64,000 bases of DNA from Burkholderia sp. D-99 (GTDB lineage Bacteria; Pseudomonadota; Gammaproteobacteria; Burkholderiales; Burkholderiaceae): contig NZ_JAAOXM010000011.1 in NCBI RefSeq assembly GCF_011605345.1, positions 62,001 through 126,000 of the forward strand, given 5' to 3'. This document shows positions 1 to 8,375 of this stretch, one piece after another. Position 1 is the first letter of the stretch, and every line of letters starts with the position of its first letter. The notes beneath the pieces are model-generated. The model made no database searches. It saw only the letters and a list, made by a program, of their open reading frames with translations, and was not told where the DNA came from. A program made the position numbers and the translations under genes.

Positions 1-2475
1 GTTCGAGATCTCGGGCGGCTGGAATTCCTCGCCGATATCGCCACGCACGGTCATCGTCGTCAGGCGGTCGCGACGCCGCAAGATCGGGTCTTCCATGCGA
101 ATCCCGACCTCGCCGAGCTGGTCGAGCGGTACCTTCTGGCCAGCGCTTCCCGTCAGCGTAAACGCACCGAGTTTCGCCGGATCAAGCCGGTCGGCGCCGG
201 CGCTGCGCGCCACCACCTCGACCGAACGGATGTCCTCGCGCACCTGCGTGACAGGGGCGCCCGTCAGCAGGAACTGAAGCTGCTGCGACGCATCGTGCGT
301 GCTCAGGCCAATCGCGCGCAGCCGATCCTGATCGAGCGAGATGCGGATCGTCGGTACGCGCGGCCCCCAGTCGGTGTTCACCTGCCGCATCGACGGGTTC
401 GCACGCATCACACGCTCGACTTGCGCGGCGATCTCCCGGACCTTGCCCTCGTCGGGCCCCATCACGCGAAACGCGACGGGAAAGGGTGAATACGGCCCGA
501 ACACGATCTGCGTCGCGCGCACCTGCGCGTCGGGCGCGAGGCCCTGCGCGACGGCGGTGCGCAGCTTCAGCTTCAGCGCCTCGCGCGCCTTCTCGTCCTG
601 CGTCAGCACGACAATCTTCGCGAACGACGGGTCGGGCAGCTCGGGCGACATCGCAATGAAAAAGCGCGGCGCGCCCTGGCCGATGTAGCTCGTGACCAGC
701 CGGGCCTCGGGCTGCTTGCGCAGCCATGCTTCCACCTTGCCGACCACCGCGCTGGTGGCGGCGATGCCGGTTCCTTCGCTCATCCGCACTTCTACCAGCA
801 CTTCCGGCCGACTCGAGATCGGAAAGAACTCCTGCTTGACGAGACCGAGGCCGAGCACAGCGGCCGCAAACGAAACCACGACCGCGAACACGACGCGTTT
901 CTTGTGCGCAACCGTCCACGCGAGCAACGCACGAAACCGGCGATAGGCCCGCGTATCGTAGACGGCAGCATGCCCGCCCGCGACCGGCCGGATCCGCGGC
1001 AGCAGCTTGACGCCAAGATAGGGCGTGAAGGCGACCGCGACAACCCAGGACGTCAGCAGCGCAAAGGCGACGACCCAGAAGATGTTGCCCGCGTATTCGC
1101 CGGCACTCGACTTCGCGAAGCCGACCGGCATCAGCCCGATCGCGGTCACGAGCGTGCCCGCGAGCATCGGCGCGGCCGTGTGGCTCCATGCATACGTGGA
1201 GGCGGCGATGCGGTCGAACCCCTCCTCCATCTTCACGACCATCGTCTCGATCACGATGATCGCGTCGTCGACGAGCAGCCCGAGCGACAGGATCAGCGCG
1301 CCGAGCGTGATGCGATCGAAATCGCGCCCGGTCGCGAGCATGATGATGAAGACACCCGCGAGCGTGAGCGGCACGGCCGCCGCGACGACGATCCCCACCC
1401 GCCAGCCGAGGCTGATCAGGCACACGGTGATCACGACGGCCAGCGCGACGAAGAACTTCAGCATGAACTCGTCGTAGGCTTCCTCGATGTTGACGGCCTG
1501 GTCGGTGACTTTCGTCAGCGACAGGCCAAGCGGCATGTCCGCCGAAATCGCCGCCACCTCCTTGTCGAGATCCTTGCCGAGCTGCAGGCCGTTGTAGCGC
1601 TCCTTCATCACGACGCCGAGCAGCAGCGCCGGCTCGCCCTGGTTGCGGATCAGGAAGGTGGCGGGATCCTCGTAGCCGCGCTTGACGTCCGCGATGTCGG
1701 ACAGCCTGAGCGTGCGGCCGCCGGCGACGATCGGCGTGTCGCGGATCTTCTGAAGATCGTCGAACGCGCCGTCAAGGCGAATCAGCACGTGCGGGCCGGC
1801 CGTGTCGATCGAGCCGGCGGGCGTCACGAGATTCCGGTCGTTCAGCGCGGCAAAGATATCGCGCGGCGACATGCCGAGATTCGCGAGCCGTGCATACGAG
1901 AACTCGACGAAAATGCGCTCGGGCCGCTCGCCGACGATATCGATCTTTTTCACGCCCGGCACGTGCAGCAGCCTCTGGCGCAGCGCTTCCGCCTCACGCA
2001 CCAACACGCGCGGCGGCTCGCCGCGCGCCTTGAGCGCGTAGAGCGCGAACGTCACATCCGCGTATTCGTCGTTGACGAACGGGCCGGCCACGCCCTGCGG
2101 CAGCTTCGCCGCCTCGTCGCCCAGCTTCTTGCGCGCCTGGTAGAACTCTTCCTGAACCGCCGACGGTGGCGTGTCGTCGCGCAGCGTGACGGTCGTGAAA
2201 GCGAGCCCCGGCCGCGTAAAGGTTTCCGTGCGGTCGTACCACTTCAACTCCTGCATCCGCTTCTCGAGCGGTTCGGCGACCTGGTCCTGCATCTCCTGTG
2301 CAGTCGCGCCGGGCCACGCAGTCATGAAGGCCAGTTCCTTGACGGTAAATGCCGGATCCTCCGCGCGCCCGAGCTTGAGAAACGCGAGCGCACCGGCGAC
2401 GGATACCGCGACGATCAGGAACAGCGTGACCGCGCGCTCGCGCACCGCGAGCGCGGAAAGATTGAAACCGCTCAT
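1..2475 (-). CDS. RND efflux permease (3' part beyond window)
   Basis: Inner-membrane proton/drug antiporter of the RND family; 825 residues are visible and the C-terminus lies beyond the left edge. The N-terminus has a transmembrane helix followed by a periplasmic porter domain. The conserved double Asp of TM4 is at residues 403-404 (motif LLVDDAIIVIE), the family's proton-relay site. The start overlaps the adaptor stop by ATGA, so the two genes are translationally coupled. It should work with the adaptor and with the divergent outer-membrane channel. Sequence differs clearly from the AcrB/BpeB-type permease at 33894-37094, so this is a second, distinct pump; substrate unknown. Confidence 0.93.
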   Translation of the reverse strand, partial: MSGFNLSALAVRERAVTLFLIVAVSVAGALAFLKLGRAEDPAFTVKELAFMTAWPGATAQEMQDQVAEPLEKRMQELKWYDRTETFTRPGLAFTTVTLRDDTPPSAVQEEFYQARKKLGDEAAKLPQGVAGPFVNDEYADVTFALYALKARGEPPRVLVREAEALRQRLLHVPGVKKIDIVGERPERIFVEFSYARLANLGMSPRDIFAALNDRNLVTPAGSIDTAGPHVLIRLDGAFDDLQKIRDTPIVAGGRTLRLSDIADVKRGYEDPATFLIRNQGEPALLLGVVMKERYNGLQLGKDLDKEVAAISADMPLGLSLTKVTDQAVNIEEAYDEFMLKFFVALAVVITVCLISLGWRVGIVVAAAVPLTLAGVFIIMLATGRDFDRITLGALILSLGLLVDDAIIVIETMVVKMEEGFDRIAASTYAWSHTAAPMLAGTLVTAIGLMPVGFAKSSAGEYAGNIFWVVAFALLTSWVVAVAFTPYLGVKLLPRIRPVAGGHAAVYDTRAYRRFRALLAWTVAHKKRVVFAVVVSFAAAVLGLGLVKQEFFPISSRPEVLVEVRMSEGTGIAATSAVVGKVEAWLRKQPEARLVTSYIGQGAPRFFIAMSPELPDPSFAKIVVLTQDEKAREALKLKLRTAVAQGLAPDAQVRATQIVFGPYSPFPVAFRVMGPDEGKVREIAAQVERVMRANPSMRQVNTDWGPRVPTIRISLDQDRLRAIGLSTHDASQQLQFLLTGAPVTQVREDIRSVEVVARSAGADRLDPAKLGAFTLTGSAGQKVPLDQLGEVGIRMEDPILRRRDRLTTMTVRGDIGEEFQPPEISN

Positions 2476-3572
2476 TGCTGCGCTCCCGCGATGCGCACGC
2501 TCTCGCCGTCGTGCAGCAGGTGCGCGCCGAGCGCGACGAAGCGCTCGCCTGCCTTGAGCCCTTCCGCGACCGTGGCGGTCTCGTCGCCGATCGCGGCCAG
2601 CCGCACGCGCCGCCAGACCACTCGCGGCTTCGCCCCATCGACGACCCAGACGCCCGGGCCGTTCCCGCGATCGTAGACAGCCGCGAGCGGCACCCGCATT
2701 GCGGCGTCGCCGGTCGCGGCGCGCGCGTCGGGCACATTGACCGTCACCGTCGCGCCGAGCGGCGCGCGCGCGATCGGCCCCTCCAGCACGTAGCGCGCCT
2801 CGAATGTCCGCGTCTGCGGATTGGCCGCATCGGAAAGTTGCCGCAGCCGAGCGTCGCCCGTCAGGTCGGCGCCGCCGTACAGCATCGCGCGGCCCATGGA
2901 GCCGAGCGCGGGCCGGAACGTCTCGGGCAGGTCGACAACCGCTTCACGCGGGCCGGAACGCGCGAGCCGCACGACCGTCTGACCCGCGGCCACCACTTGT
3001 CCGGGCTCGCCGAGCGTGCTCATCACGACACCGTCCGCATCGGCGACCAGCACCGCGTAACCTGCCGCGTTGCGCGCGACGTCCGCACGCGCCTGCGCGG
3101 CACGAAGCTGCGCCCGCGCGGTGTCGGCGGCGGCCCGCATCTGGTCGTACGCGGATGCCGACACCGCGCCGGCGGAAACAAGCCCGCTGTAGCGCATTTC
3201 ATCGGCCGCAGTCTGGTTGGCGCGTGCCTTCGCTGCCGCCACGGCGTCGTCTTCGGCGCGCGTCGCGAGTTGCAGATCGGTTGCGTCGATCCGCATCAGC
3301 GGCTGCCCGCGACGCACGGTCTGACCGGCATCCACCAGGCGCTCGACAATCTTGCCCGGCACGCGGAAACCGAGGTCGCTTTGCACCCGCGCGACGACGG
3401 TACCCGTGAAGGTCCGGCCGACGGCCCCCGCGTCACGCGCGATGTCCGTCCGGACGAGCGGCATCGCCGCGCGCGGATCGTCCTGTTTCGCGGGACCGCA
3501 AGCGACGAGGCCGAACGCAATCGAAGCGGCGAGAACAGCCGGCGCGGCCGCGCGAATGAGCAACATGGGCAA
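2472..3572 (-). CDS. RND periplasmic adaptor lipoprotein
   Basis: Membrane-fusion protein linking the RND permease to an outer-membrane channel. It starts with a signal peptide and a lipobox (Cys25, LVAC), so it is probably anchored in the inner membrane. A biotinyl-lipoyl-like segment (VPGKIVERLVDAGQTVRRGQ) is split by an alpha-hairpin from the returning half (VVMSTLGEPGQVV), followed by beta-barrel domains. Length of 366 aa is normal. It is first gene of the adaptor-permease operon and lies just downstream of a TetR operator at 3606-3631. Confidence 0.93.
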   Translation of the reverse strand: MPMLLIRAAAPAVLAASIAFGLVACGPAKQDDPRAAMPLVRTDIARDAGAVGRTFTGTVVARVQSDLGFRVPGKIVERLVDAGQTVRRGQPLMRIDATDLQLATRAEDDAVAAAKARANQTAADEMRYSGLVSAGAVSASAYDQMRAAADTARAQLRAAQARADVARNAAGYAVLVADADGVVMSTLGEPGQVVAAGQTVVRLARSGPREAVVDLPETFRPALGSMGRAMLYGGADLTGDARLRQLSDAANPQTRTFEARYVLEGPIARAPLGATVTVNVPDARAATGDAAMRVPLAAVYDRGNGPGVWVVDGAKPRVVWRRVRLAAIGDETATVAEGLKAGERFVALGAHLLHDGESVRIAGAQQ

Positions 3573-3605
3573 TCTCCAGACTGAAGGAGGCCCGAGTGTG
3601 AATCA

Positions 3606-3631
3606 TGTGACCAATATCGTCAATGGTCACA
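3606..3631. promoter_or_regulatory. TetR operator copy 1 (inverted repeat)
   Basis: TGTGACCA, 10-bp spacer, TGGTCACA: a perfect 8-bp inverted repeat between the TetR gene's 3' end and the adaptor start. The same arms with the same 10-bp spacer recur at 4300-4325, on the other side of the TetR gene. Assignment to this TetR protein is inferred from the paired placement. Confidence 0.75.
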
Positions 3632-3643
3632 ATCAAAATGACG

Positions 3644-4261
3644 TCAGGGCGACAGGCTACGCAACACCAGGTTGCAGACGGCCTTCGACGCGTCTTCAGC
3701 GTGGTCGAGGTGGTACTGCAGCATCACCGGATTCACGAATGGCTGCAGCACGAGAAAGATCGCGCGGCAGGTTTCGTCGAGCGGTGTCTTGCGCTCGAAT
3801 TCGCCGCTTTCCCGCCCTTCGCGGACGATCCGCACGATCGCGCCCCTGATTTTCTCGTCGTGTTCGATCGTGGTCTGCCAGCCTTCCTCGATCGCATACG
3901 CGGCAATGTCGTACAGCTTGCGATCGGTGAAGAAGAACCCCACGCACGCGCCGGTCATCGCCTGGAACATCCCGCGCAGCCTGTCGGTCGCGGACTCGGC
4001 GCCGGCGATCGCCTGGTCCGCCGCCGTCATGATCGTGCCGAGGCTCGTCGCGCAGATCGCTTCGCCGATCGCGCGCTTCGAATCGAAGAACTTGTAGATG
4101 TACGCCTTCGAGAAACCGATCGCCTTGGCGAGATCGGACACCGTCGTCTTGCCGTATCCGTAATGCCGGAAATGTTCGTTTGCCGCATTCACGATCTGGT
4201 CGCGGACGGCGTGGTCCGCTGGGCCGCGCCGGCCTGCGGGGAGAGACACGCTTTCAGTCAT
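3644..4261 (-). CDS. TetR-family regulator of the RND pump
   Basis: One-component repressor of the TetR family, 205 aa. The N-terminal helix-turn-helix is at about residues 20-65 (TTVSDLAKAIGFSKAYIYKFF), with a C-terminal ligand-binding helical domain. It lies between the minus-strand adaptor-permease genes and the plus-strand outer-membrane channel. Matching operators lie on both sides of the gene, which suggests that it represses all pump components and itself, with release by a pump substrate. The inducer cannot be read from sequence. Confidence 0.92.
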   Translation of the reverse strand: MTESVSLPAGRRGPADHAVRDQIVNAANEHFRHYGYGKTTVSDLAKAIGFSKAYIYKFFDSKRAIGEAICATSLGTIMTAADQAIAGAESATDRLRGMFQAMTGACVGFFFTDRKLYDIAAYAIEEGWQTTIEHDEKIRGAIVRIVREGRESGEFERKTPLDETCRAIFLVLQPFVNPVMLQYHLDHAEDASKAVCNLVLRSLSP

Positions 4262-4299
4262 GGTTGGAAATCTGGAACATCAGGACGTGATTGACACCA

Positions 4300-4325
4300 T
4301 GTGACCAATTCATACAATGGTCACA
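4300..4325. promoter_or_regulatory. TetR operator copy 2 (inverted repeat)
   Basis: TGTGACCA-N10-TGGTCACA, arms identical to those at 3606-3631. It sits between the TetR start (4261) and the outer-membrane channel start (4366). From here it could control both divergent promoters. Confidence 0.75.
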
Positions 4326-4365
4326 CTCGAAACATCGCCTCTATTCTCTACCCTGAAGGGTCGTC

Positions 4366-5844
4366 ATGCCGGTTTCCCATCGATTTTTTGCATCGTTCCT
4401 CGCCGTCGGCGCGCTGGCCGGCTGCGCGGTCGGCCCCGATTACCAACGGCCGGCCATGGCCGCACCCGATCGCTTCATCGGGCAAGCCGAGGTCGAACAG
4501 CGCCCCGTCACGACGGTCGCGAACCTCGGCGCGTGGTGGACCGGCTTCGACGACCCGCTGATGACGCGCTTCGTCGATCTCGCGCTGCAACAGAACCTCG
4601 ACATCGCCCAGGCAACCGCGCGCGTCGCGCAGGCGCGCGCCGCGCTGGGCGCCGCCACCGCAGCGCTGCTGCCGAGCGGCAGCGTGACCGCACAGGGCCA
4701 GAAGGTCTACCAGTCGGTCGATACACCGCTCGGACGGCTGCTCGACTCGACCCCCGGCTTCTCCCGCAATGCCGCCTATTACGAGGGTGACGTCGGCGCG
4801 AGCTGGGAAATCGACCTGTTCGGCGGGTTGCGGCGCAGCCGCGAGGCCGTGCGCGCCGAATACGAGGCGTCGGCGGCGGCCGCGGTCGCCACCCGGCTGG
4901 CCGTCGCCGCGCAGACCGCAGATACCTATGTGACGATCCGCGGGCTGCAGGCGCGGCTCGCAGTCGCAAGGCAGCAGGTCGACACCCGCCGGCGCCTGCT
5001 GGCAACCGTGCAAATGCAGCACCGCAATGGCGTCGCGGCCGAATTGCAGGTTCGCCAGGCGGAAGGCGCGCTGGCCCAGGTCGAGGCCACGGTGCCGGTG
5101 CTCGAAACCGGGCTCGACGCAGCGCAGAACGCACTCGACGTGCTGGTCGGCGCGCAACCCGGCACCCATCGGCCCGAACTGGACACGGCCGCGCCGATTC
5201 CGGTCGCCCCGCGCCTCGCCGATGCCGGCACGCCGGGCGACCTGCTGCGCCGCCGCCCCGACCTGATCGTCGCCGAGCGGCGGCTCGCGGCTGCGAATGC
5301 ACGCATCGGCGCAGCGATCGCCGAGTACTATCCGAAGCTGTCGCTGAGCGGCCTGATCGGCACGGCCGCCACCGCATCCGGCGACCTGTTCACGCATGGC
5401 GCGACGCAAGCGCAAGGGATCCTCGGCCTGCGCTGGCGCCTGTTCGATTTCGGGCGCATCGATGCGCAGATCGCGGCTGCGCGCGGGCAGACCTCCGAGG
5501 CACTCGCCGCCTATCGGCAGGCGGCGTTGCGCGCTTCGGAGGACGTCGAGGATGCGTTTTCGGCGCTCGTGAAGCGCGAGGCCCAGATGCGTACGCTCGC
5601 ACGGGGTGAAACCGCGCTGGCGCGCGCGCGGGAAACGTCGTTCACTGCGTACCAGAGCGGTATCGTGAGCCTCATCGAAGTGCTCGACGCCGACAGCGCC
5701 CTGCTGCAGACGCGCGATGCGAAAGCCCAGGCGCAGGCCGAGGCGGCCCGGGCGGCCATCGCATCGTTCCGCGCACTGGGTGGCGGCTGGGAAGCCGCGC
5801 AGAACGCGCAAAACGATGCTCCGCTCAATGTCTCGGCACGCTGA
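4366..5844 (+). CDS. Outer-membrane efflux lipoprotein (NodT/OprM family)
   Basis: TolC-like outer-membrane channel of the pump, 492 aa, with signal peptide and lipobox ending at Cys20 (ALAGC). The mature N-terminus has the family motif VGPDY.RP, and the two long OEP repeats contain GASWEIDLFGG and RWRLFDFG. It is transcribed away from the TetR gene and its operator. Separation of the channel from the adaptor-permease pair, with the regulator in the middle, is less common than a single three-gene operon. The hairpin at 5939-5968 would end the transcript. Confidence 0.92.
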   Translation: MPVSHRFFASFLAVGALAGCAVGPDYQRPAMAAPDRFIGQAEVEQRPVTTVANLGAWWTGFDDPLMTRFVDLALQQNLDIAQATARVAQARAALGAATAALLPSGSVTAQGQKVYQSVDTPLGRLLDSTPGFSRNAAYYEGDVGASWEIDLFGGLRRSREAVRAEYEASAAAAVATRLAVAAQTADTYVTIRGLQARLAVARQQVDTRRRLLATVQMQHRNGVAAELQVRQAEGALAQVEATVPVLETGLDAAQNALDVLVGAQPGTHRPELDTAAPIPVAPRLADAGTPGDLLRRRPDLIVAERRLAAANARIGAAIAEYYPKLSLSGLIGTAATASGDLFTHGATQAQGILGLRWRLFDFGRIDAQIAAARGQTSEALAAYRQAALRASEDVEDAFSALVKREAQMRTLARGETALARARETSFTAYQSGIVSLIEVLDADSALLQTRDAKAQAQAEAARAAIASFRALGGGWEAAQNAQNDAPLNVSAR

Positions 5845-5938
5845 CGCTGACGTCGGCGTCGTCACGTGCCGCGCGCTCGAACCGCCCGCGAGCTGCACGA
5901 CGTAGGCGCGCGTCCCGCGTGCGCTGCACCGACAAACG

Positions 5939-5968
5939 AATGCCGCGGCTTGCGCCGCGGCATTTTCG
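5939..5968. terminator. Bidirectional intrinsic terminator
   Basis: 11-bp perfect stem (AATGCCGCGGC with its complement at 5954-5964), TTGC loop, then TTTTCG. It lies between convergent genes: the efflux channel (+) and the isocyanide synthase-dioxygenase (-). Confidence 0.7.
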
Positions 5969-6068
5969 TTCCGATGCCCACCGTGCCGGCCGGTCACGAC
6001 GGGCCAGCGACGATCCAACCAGCCGGTCCGCCGGCAAACGCCGGACCGGCCGACACCCGACAGCGCGC

Positions 6069-7808
6069 TCAATACACCTGCACCCGCCACAGCTCGCGCG
6101 CCGCCGATTCACGCGACATCGCACGACGGCCATGCAGCACACTGTAGTTGTCGACCAGCACGATATCGCCGTCCACCCAGTCGTGCTCGACAAGGTACTC
6201 GCTTGCGTATGCGAGCGCATTGATCCGCTGCACGCTGTCATCGGGCACGGTGCCCGGCGTCGTGATGCTCACTTCGAAACGCTGCAGCGTCGACTCGCTG
6301 CCCTCCTGGTAGCGCAGCACCTTTTCGCCCGTATCCGGATGCGTGGCGATCAGCGGGAACGTCCGCGGCACGCCGCCGAAGTAGGTCATTTTCGTGTCGT
6401 AGGTCAGACTCGTCTGCTCCCACGCGGCCAGCGTGCCAGCGTCGAGCTGACTGACGATACGACGCGCATCGACCAGCGTCGTCATGCCCTCGCCGCGCTT
6501 CGGCGCGGTCTTGCAGTAAAGCGCGAACATCTTCGCGGAGAAATATTCGTCCTGCTGCACGAGCGGATGCGTGAGCGGCAGCATGCTCAGGTCCCAGTGC
6601 AGCGGCACCGCCTCGAACGAATGCACGTAGCCGTTCGCGTCTTCTTCGGGCTTCACCTTGTGCACCGGCCCGAACTGCCACACGTACAGCTGGCCGAACT
6701 GCTCGGTGAACTTCACGAGCGCAGCCTCGTCGTCGACCCGGAAGCCACGCAGCACGACGAAACCGTGACGCCGCAGCATCGTTGCGAGCGCATCCTTCGA
6801 CAGCGCGCAGCAATCGATCTGGCCGGCCTCGTCGGCGTTCGGCTCGACCAGCAAGCCGAAGTCGTCGCGATGCACGACGCTGATCGCACAGCGATTCAGG
6901 ACCGGATCGTCGCCTTCCGCGAAATACCATGGTTCGCCGCCTTTCGTGACGAGCGCGGCGTTGACGGTTTGATTGACCTGCGATTTGCTCAGCATGGCAA
7001 ATTCTCCATTCTTTTTTTGAAGTAGTACGTTGCGCCAGGGCAGCGCACCATTGCCGCCCCCGGCATGCAACCTGATCGGAATCTTCTTGCTCCCTGGCGG
7101 CGCCGTATGGACCGTCAGCCGCAGGCCGGCAGGCAGCTTCGCGTCGAGAAAGCCATCCAGCGCGACGCCGCGCTCCGCCATCCGTTGCGCGGCCCGCGAA
7201 AGCCGCGCGCGCGTCTCGGTGTCCGCGTCGGCCAGCACGATCTGCCGTTCGCCGGCGAGCAATGCCGTCAGCTCGCCGACGCGCTCGCCGCGGGCATCGC
7301 AACGCTTGTCGTCGTCGGCGGGCCAGTACGGCGCAAGCGCGGCGTCGACGTCGGACGCATCGCGATCGAACGACGGATCCACCGTCGCATACGAATGCCA
7401 GACGATGTTGCGCGACACGATCAGCTCACGCAGCGCGCGGTGATACGCATTCGCGTCGGCCCGGCTCACGTCCAGCAGATCGAAGAACGTCAGCCCGTCG
7501 CTGAACAGGTCGACCACGCATCCCGGCGGGTAGAACCCGCGCACCGTCTCGCAGAACGCGTCGAGATAACCGAGCGCGAGTTGTTCGCCGCAGTCGGGCA
7601 GCCTGCCAAGCACCTTGCCGTGCCGGTCCGGTGACTTGAGCGGGAAACCCGGCAACGTCAGCCGGATCGGCTGCCCGTGCGTCACGCACGCGCCGACTTC
7701 TGCATCAAGCGCTTCGCGCTGCGCAACAGACAGGCGGTCGACATCTCCGCTGCGGCACAGTTGTCCGAACGCGCGCCGAAATTCGGCCACCGTCGCTGCA
7801 CTGCTCAT
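6069..7808 (-). CDS. Isocyanide synthase fused to Fe(II)/2OG dioxygenase
   Basis: Two-domain enzyme of 579 aa. Residues ~1-270 match the PvcA/IsnA/DIT1 isocyanide synthase family (LPGFPLKSPDR, LGRLPD, then SKKIPIRLH). Characterised members turn the amine of Tyr or Trp into an isonitrile using ribulose-5-phosphate. Residues ~300-579 are a TauD/PvcB-like dioxygenase: H404-W-D406 and distal H559 are the iron ligands, and a C-terminal Arg (RELWRVQVY) can hold 2-oxoglutarate. PvcB-type enzymes oxidise the isonitrile product to a vinyl isonitrile. The same fusion order is known in fungal XanB (xanthocillin). The start at 7808 is chosen because its ATGA overlaps the upstream stop; a longer frame to 7901 would run through that gene. 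Substrate and product are unknown. Confidence 0.88.
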   Translation of the reverse strand: MSSAATVAEFRRAFGQLCRSGDVDRLSVAQREALDAEVGACVTHGQPIRLTLPGFPLKSPDRHGKVLGRLPDCGEQLALGYLDAFCETVRGFYPPGCVVDLFSDGLTFFDLLDVSRADANAYHRALRELIVSRNIVWHSYATVDPSFDRDASDVDAALAPYWPADDDKRCDARGERVGELTALLAGERQIVLADADTETRARLSRAAQRMAERGVALDGFLDAKLPAGLRLTVHTAPPGSKKIPIRLHAGGGNGALPWRNVLLQKKNGEFAMLSKSQVNQTVNAALVTKGGEPWYFAEGDDPVLNRCAISVVHRDDFGLLVEPNADEAGQIDCCALSKDALATMLRRHGFVVLRGFRVDDEAALVKFTEQFGQLYVWQFGPVHKVKPEEDANGYVHSFEAVPLHWDLSMLPLTHPLVQQDEYFSAKMFALYCKTAPKRGEGMTTLVDARRIVSQLDAGTLAAWEQTSLTYDTKMTYFGGVPRTFPLIATHPDTGEKVLRYQEGSESTLQRFEVSITTPGTVPDDSVQRINALAYASEYLVEHDWVDGDIVLVDNYSVLHGRRAMSRESAARELWRVQVY

Positions 7809-8275
7809 GTCGCACAGCGTGCGCTCAGGTTCGCACGCAGCGTCTGGATGAAGGTTTGCCAGACGGGAAACTCCGCGGTATTCCAGATGCCGGCGATCCA
7901 TTCGTCCGCCTGCCCGGCGGACCAGCCGTCATGCATCATCTTGTAGTGCGACACGAACACCGAGACCCGGTAGTTTGCCGCGCAATGCACGAGCGTCCTG
8001 CCGCCTGCCGCTTGCCGGAAGAGCTCGGCGAAGCGATCGAAGTCCTCCAGCGCGGGCTGCTTGAAATCGACCGGCAGGAAGTGATACTGCATGCCGTTGC
8101 GCCGCACGCAGCCTTCCTCGTCGTCGATCGAGTAGCGCGTGTCGAACGGTGCGAGGTTGATGATCGTCGTCACGCCGTCCCGTGCCAGCTCGGCGAACTG
8201 CGCCTCGGTCGGCTGGCCGGCCGTCAGCGTATGCGCATCGATCCATTTCGCGTTGCGCATGTCGGAAAGATTCAC
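7805..8275 (-). CDS. Small tyrosine-phosphatase-fold protein in isocyanide cluster
   Basis: 156-aa protein resembling the beta-lactamase-hydrolase-like/DSP branch of protein tyrosine phosphatases (AGQPTEAQFAELARDGVTTI, VDFKQPALEDF). The P-loop reads VHCAANYRVS: Cys98 to Arg103 is C-X4-R, one residue shorter than the canonical HCX5R, so catalysis is uncertain. A GTG start at 8275 has a good GGAGG six bases upstream; a longer frame to 8401 would overlap the preceding gene. Its stop overlaps the synthase-dioxygenase start by ATGA, which implies coupled translation. Its role in the cluster is unknown. Confidence 0.8.
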   Translation of the reverse strand: MNLSDMRNAKWIDAHTLTAGQPTEAQFAELARDGVTTIINLAPFDTRYSIDDEEGCVRRNGMQYHFLPVDFKQPALEDFDRFAELFRQAAGGRTLVHCAANYRVSVFVSHYKMMHDGWSAGQADEWIAGIWNTAEFPVWQTFIQTLRANLSARCAT

Positions 8276-8375
8276 GTTGTGCCTCCATTGCAGATGGAAC
8301 GCATTCGTCGCCCGCGCCCGTGGTGCGACGCGGCTGCCGACGAACGCCAAACGGGTGGAACACGCAGCGCGCCGC

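Noticed and set aside
904-2676. 590-aa plus-strand open frame over the RND permease
   Set aside because: Rich in Arg/His/Asp with no domain pattern; it is antisense to a clear RND permease and adaptor and is a high-G+C shadow.
7809-7901. N-terminal extension of the isocyanide synthase-dioxygenase
   Set aside because: It would overlap the upstream phosphatase-like gene by ~97 bp; the ATGA overlap start at 7808 fits the family better.
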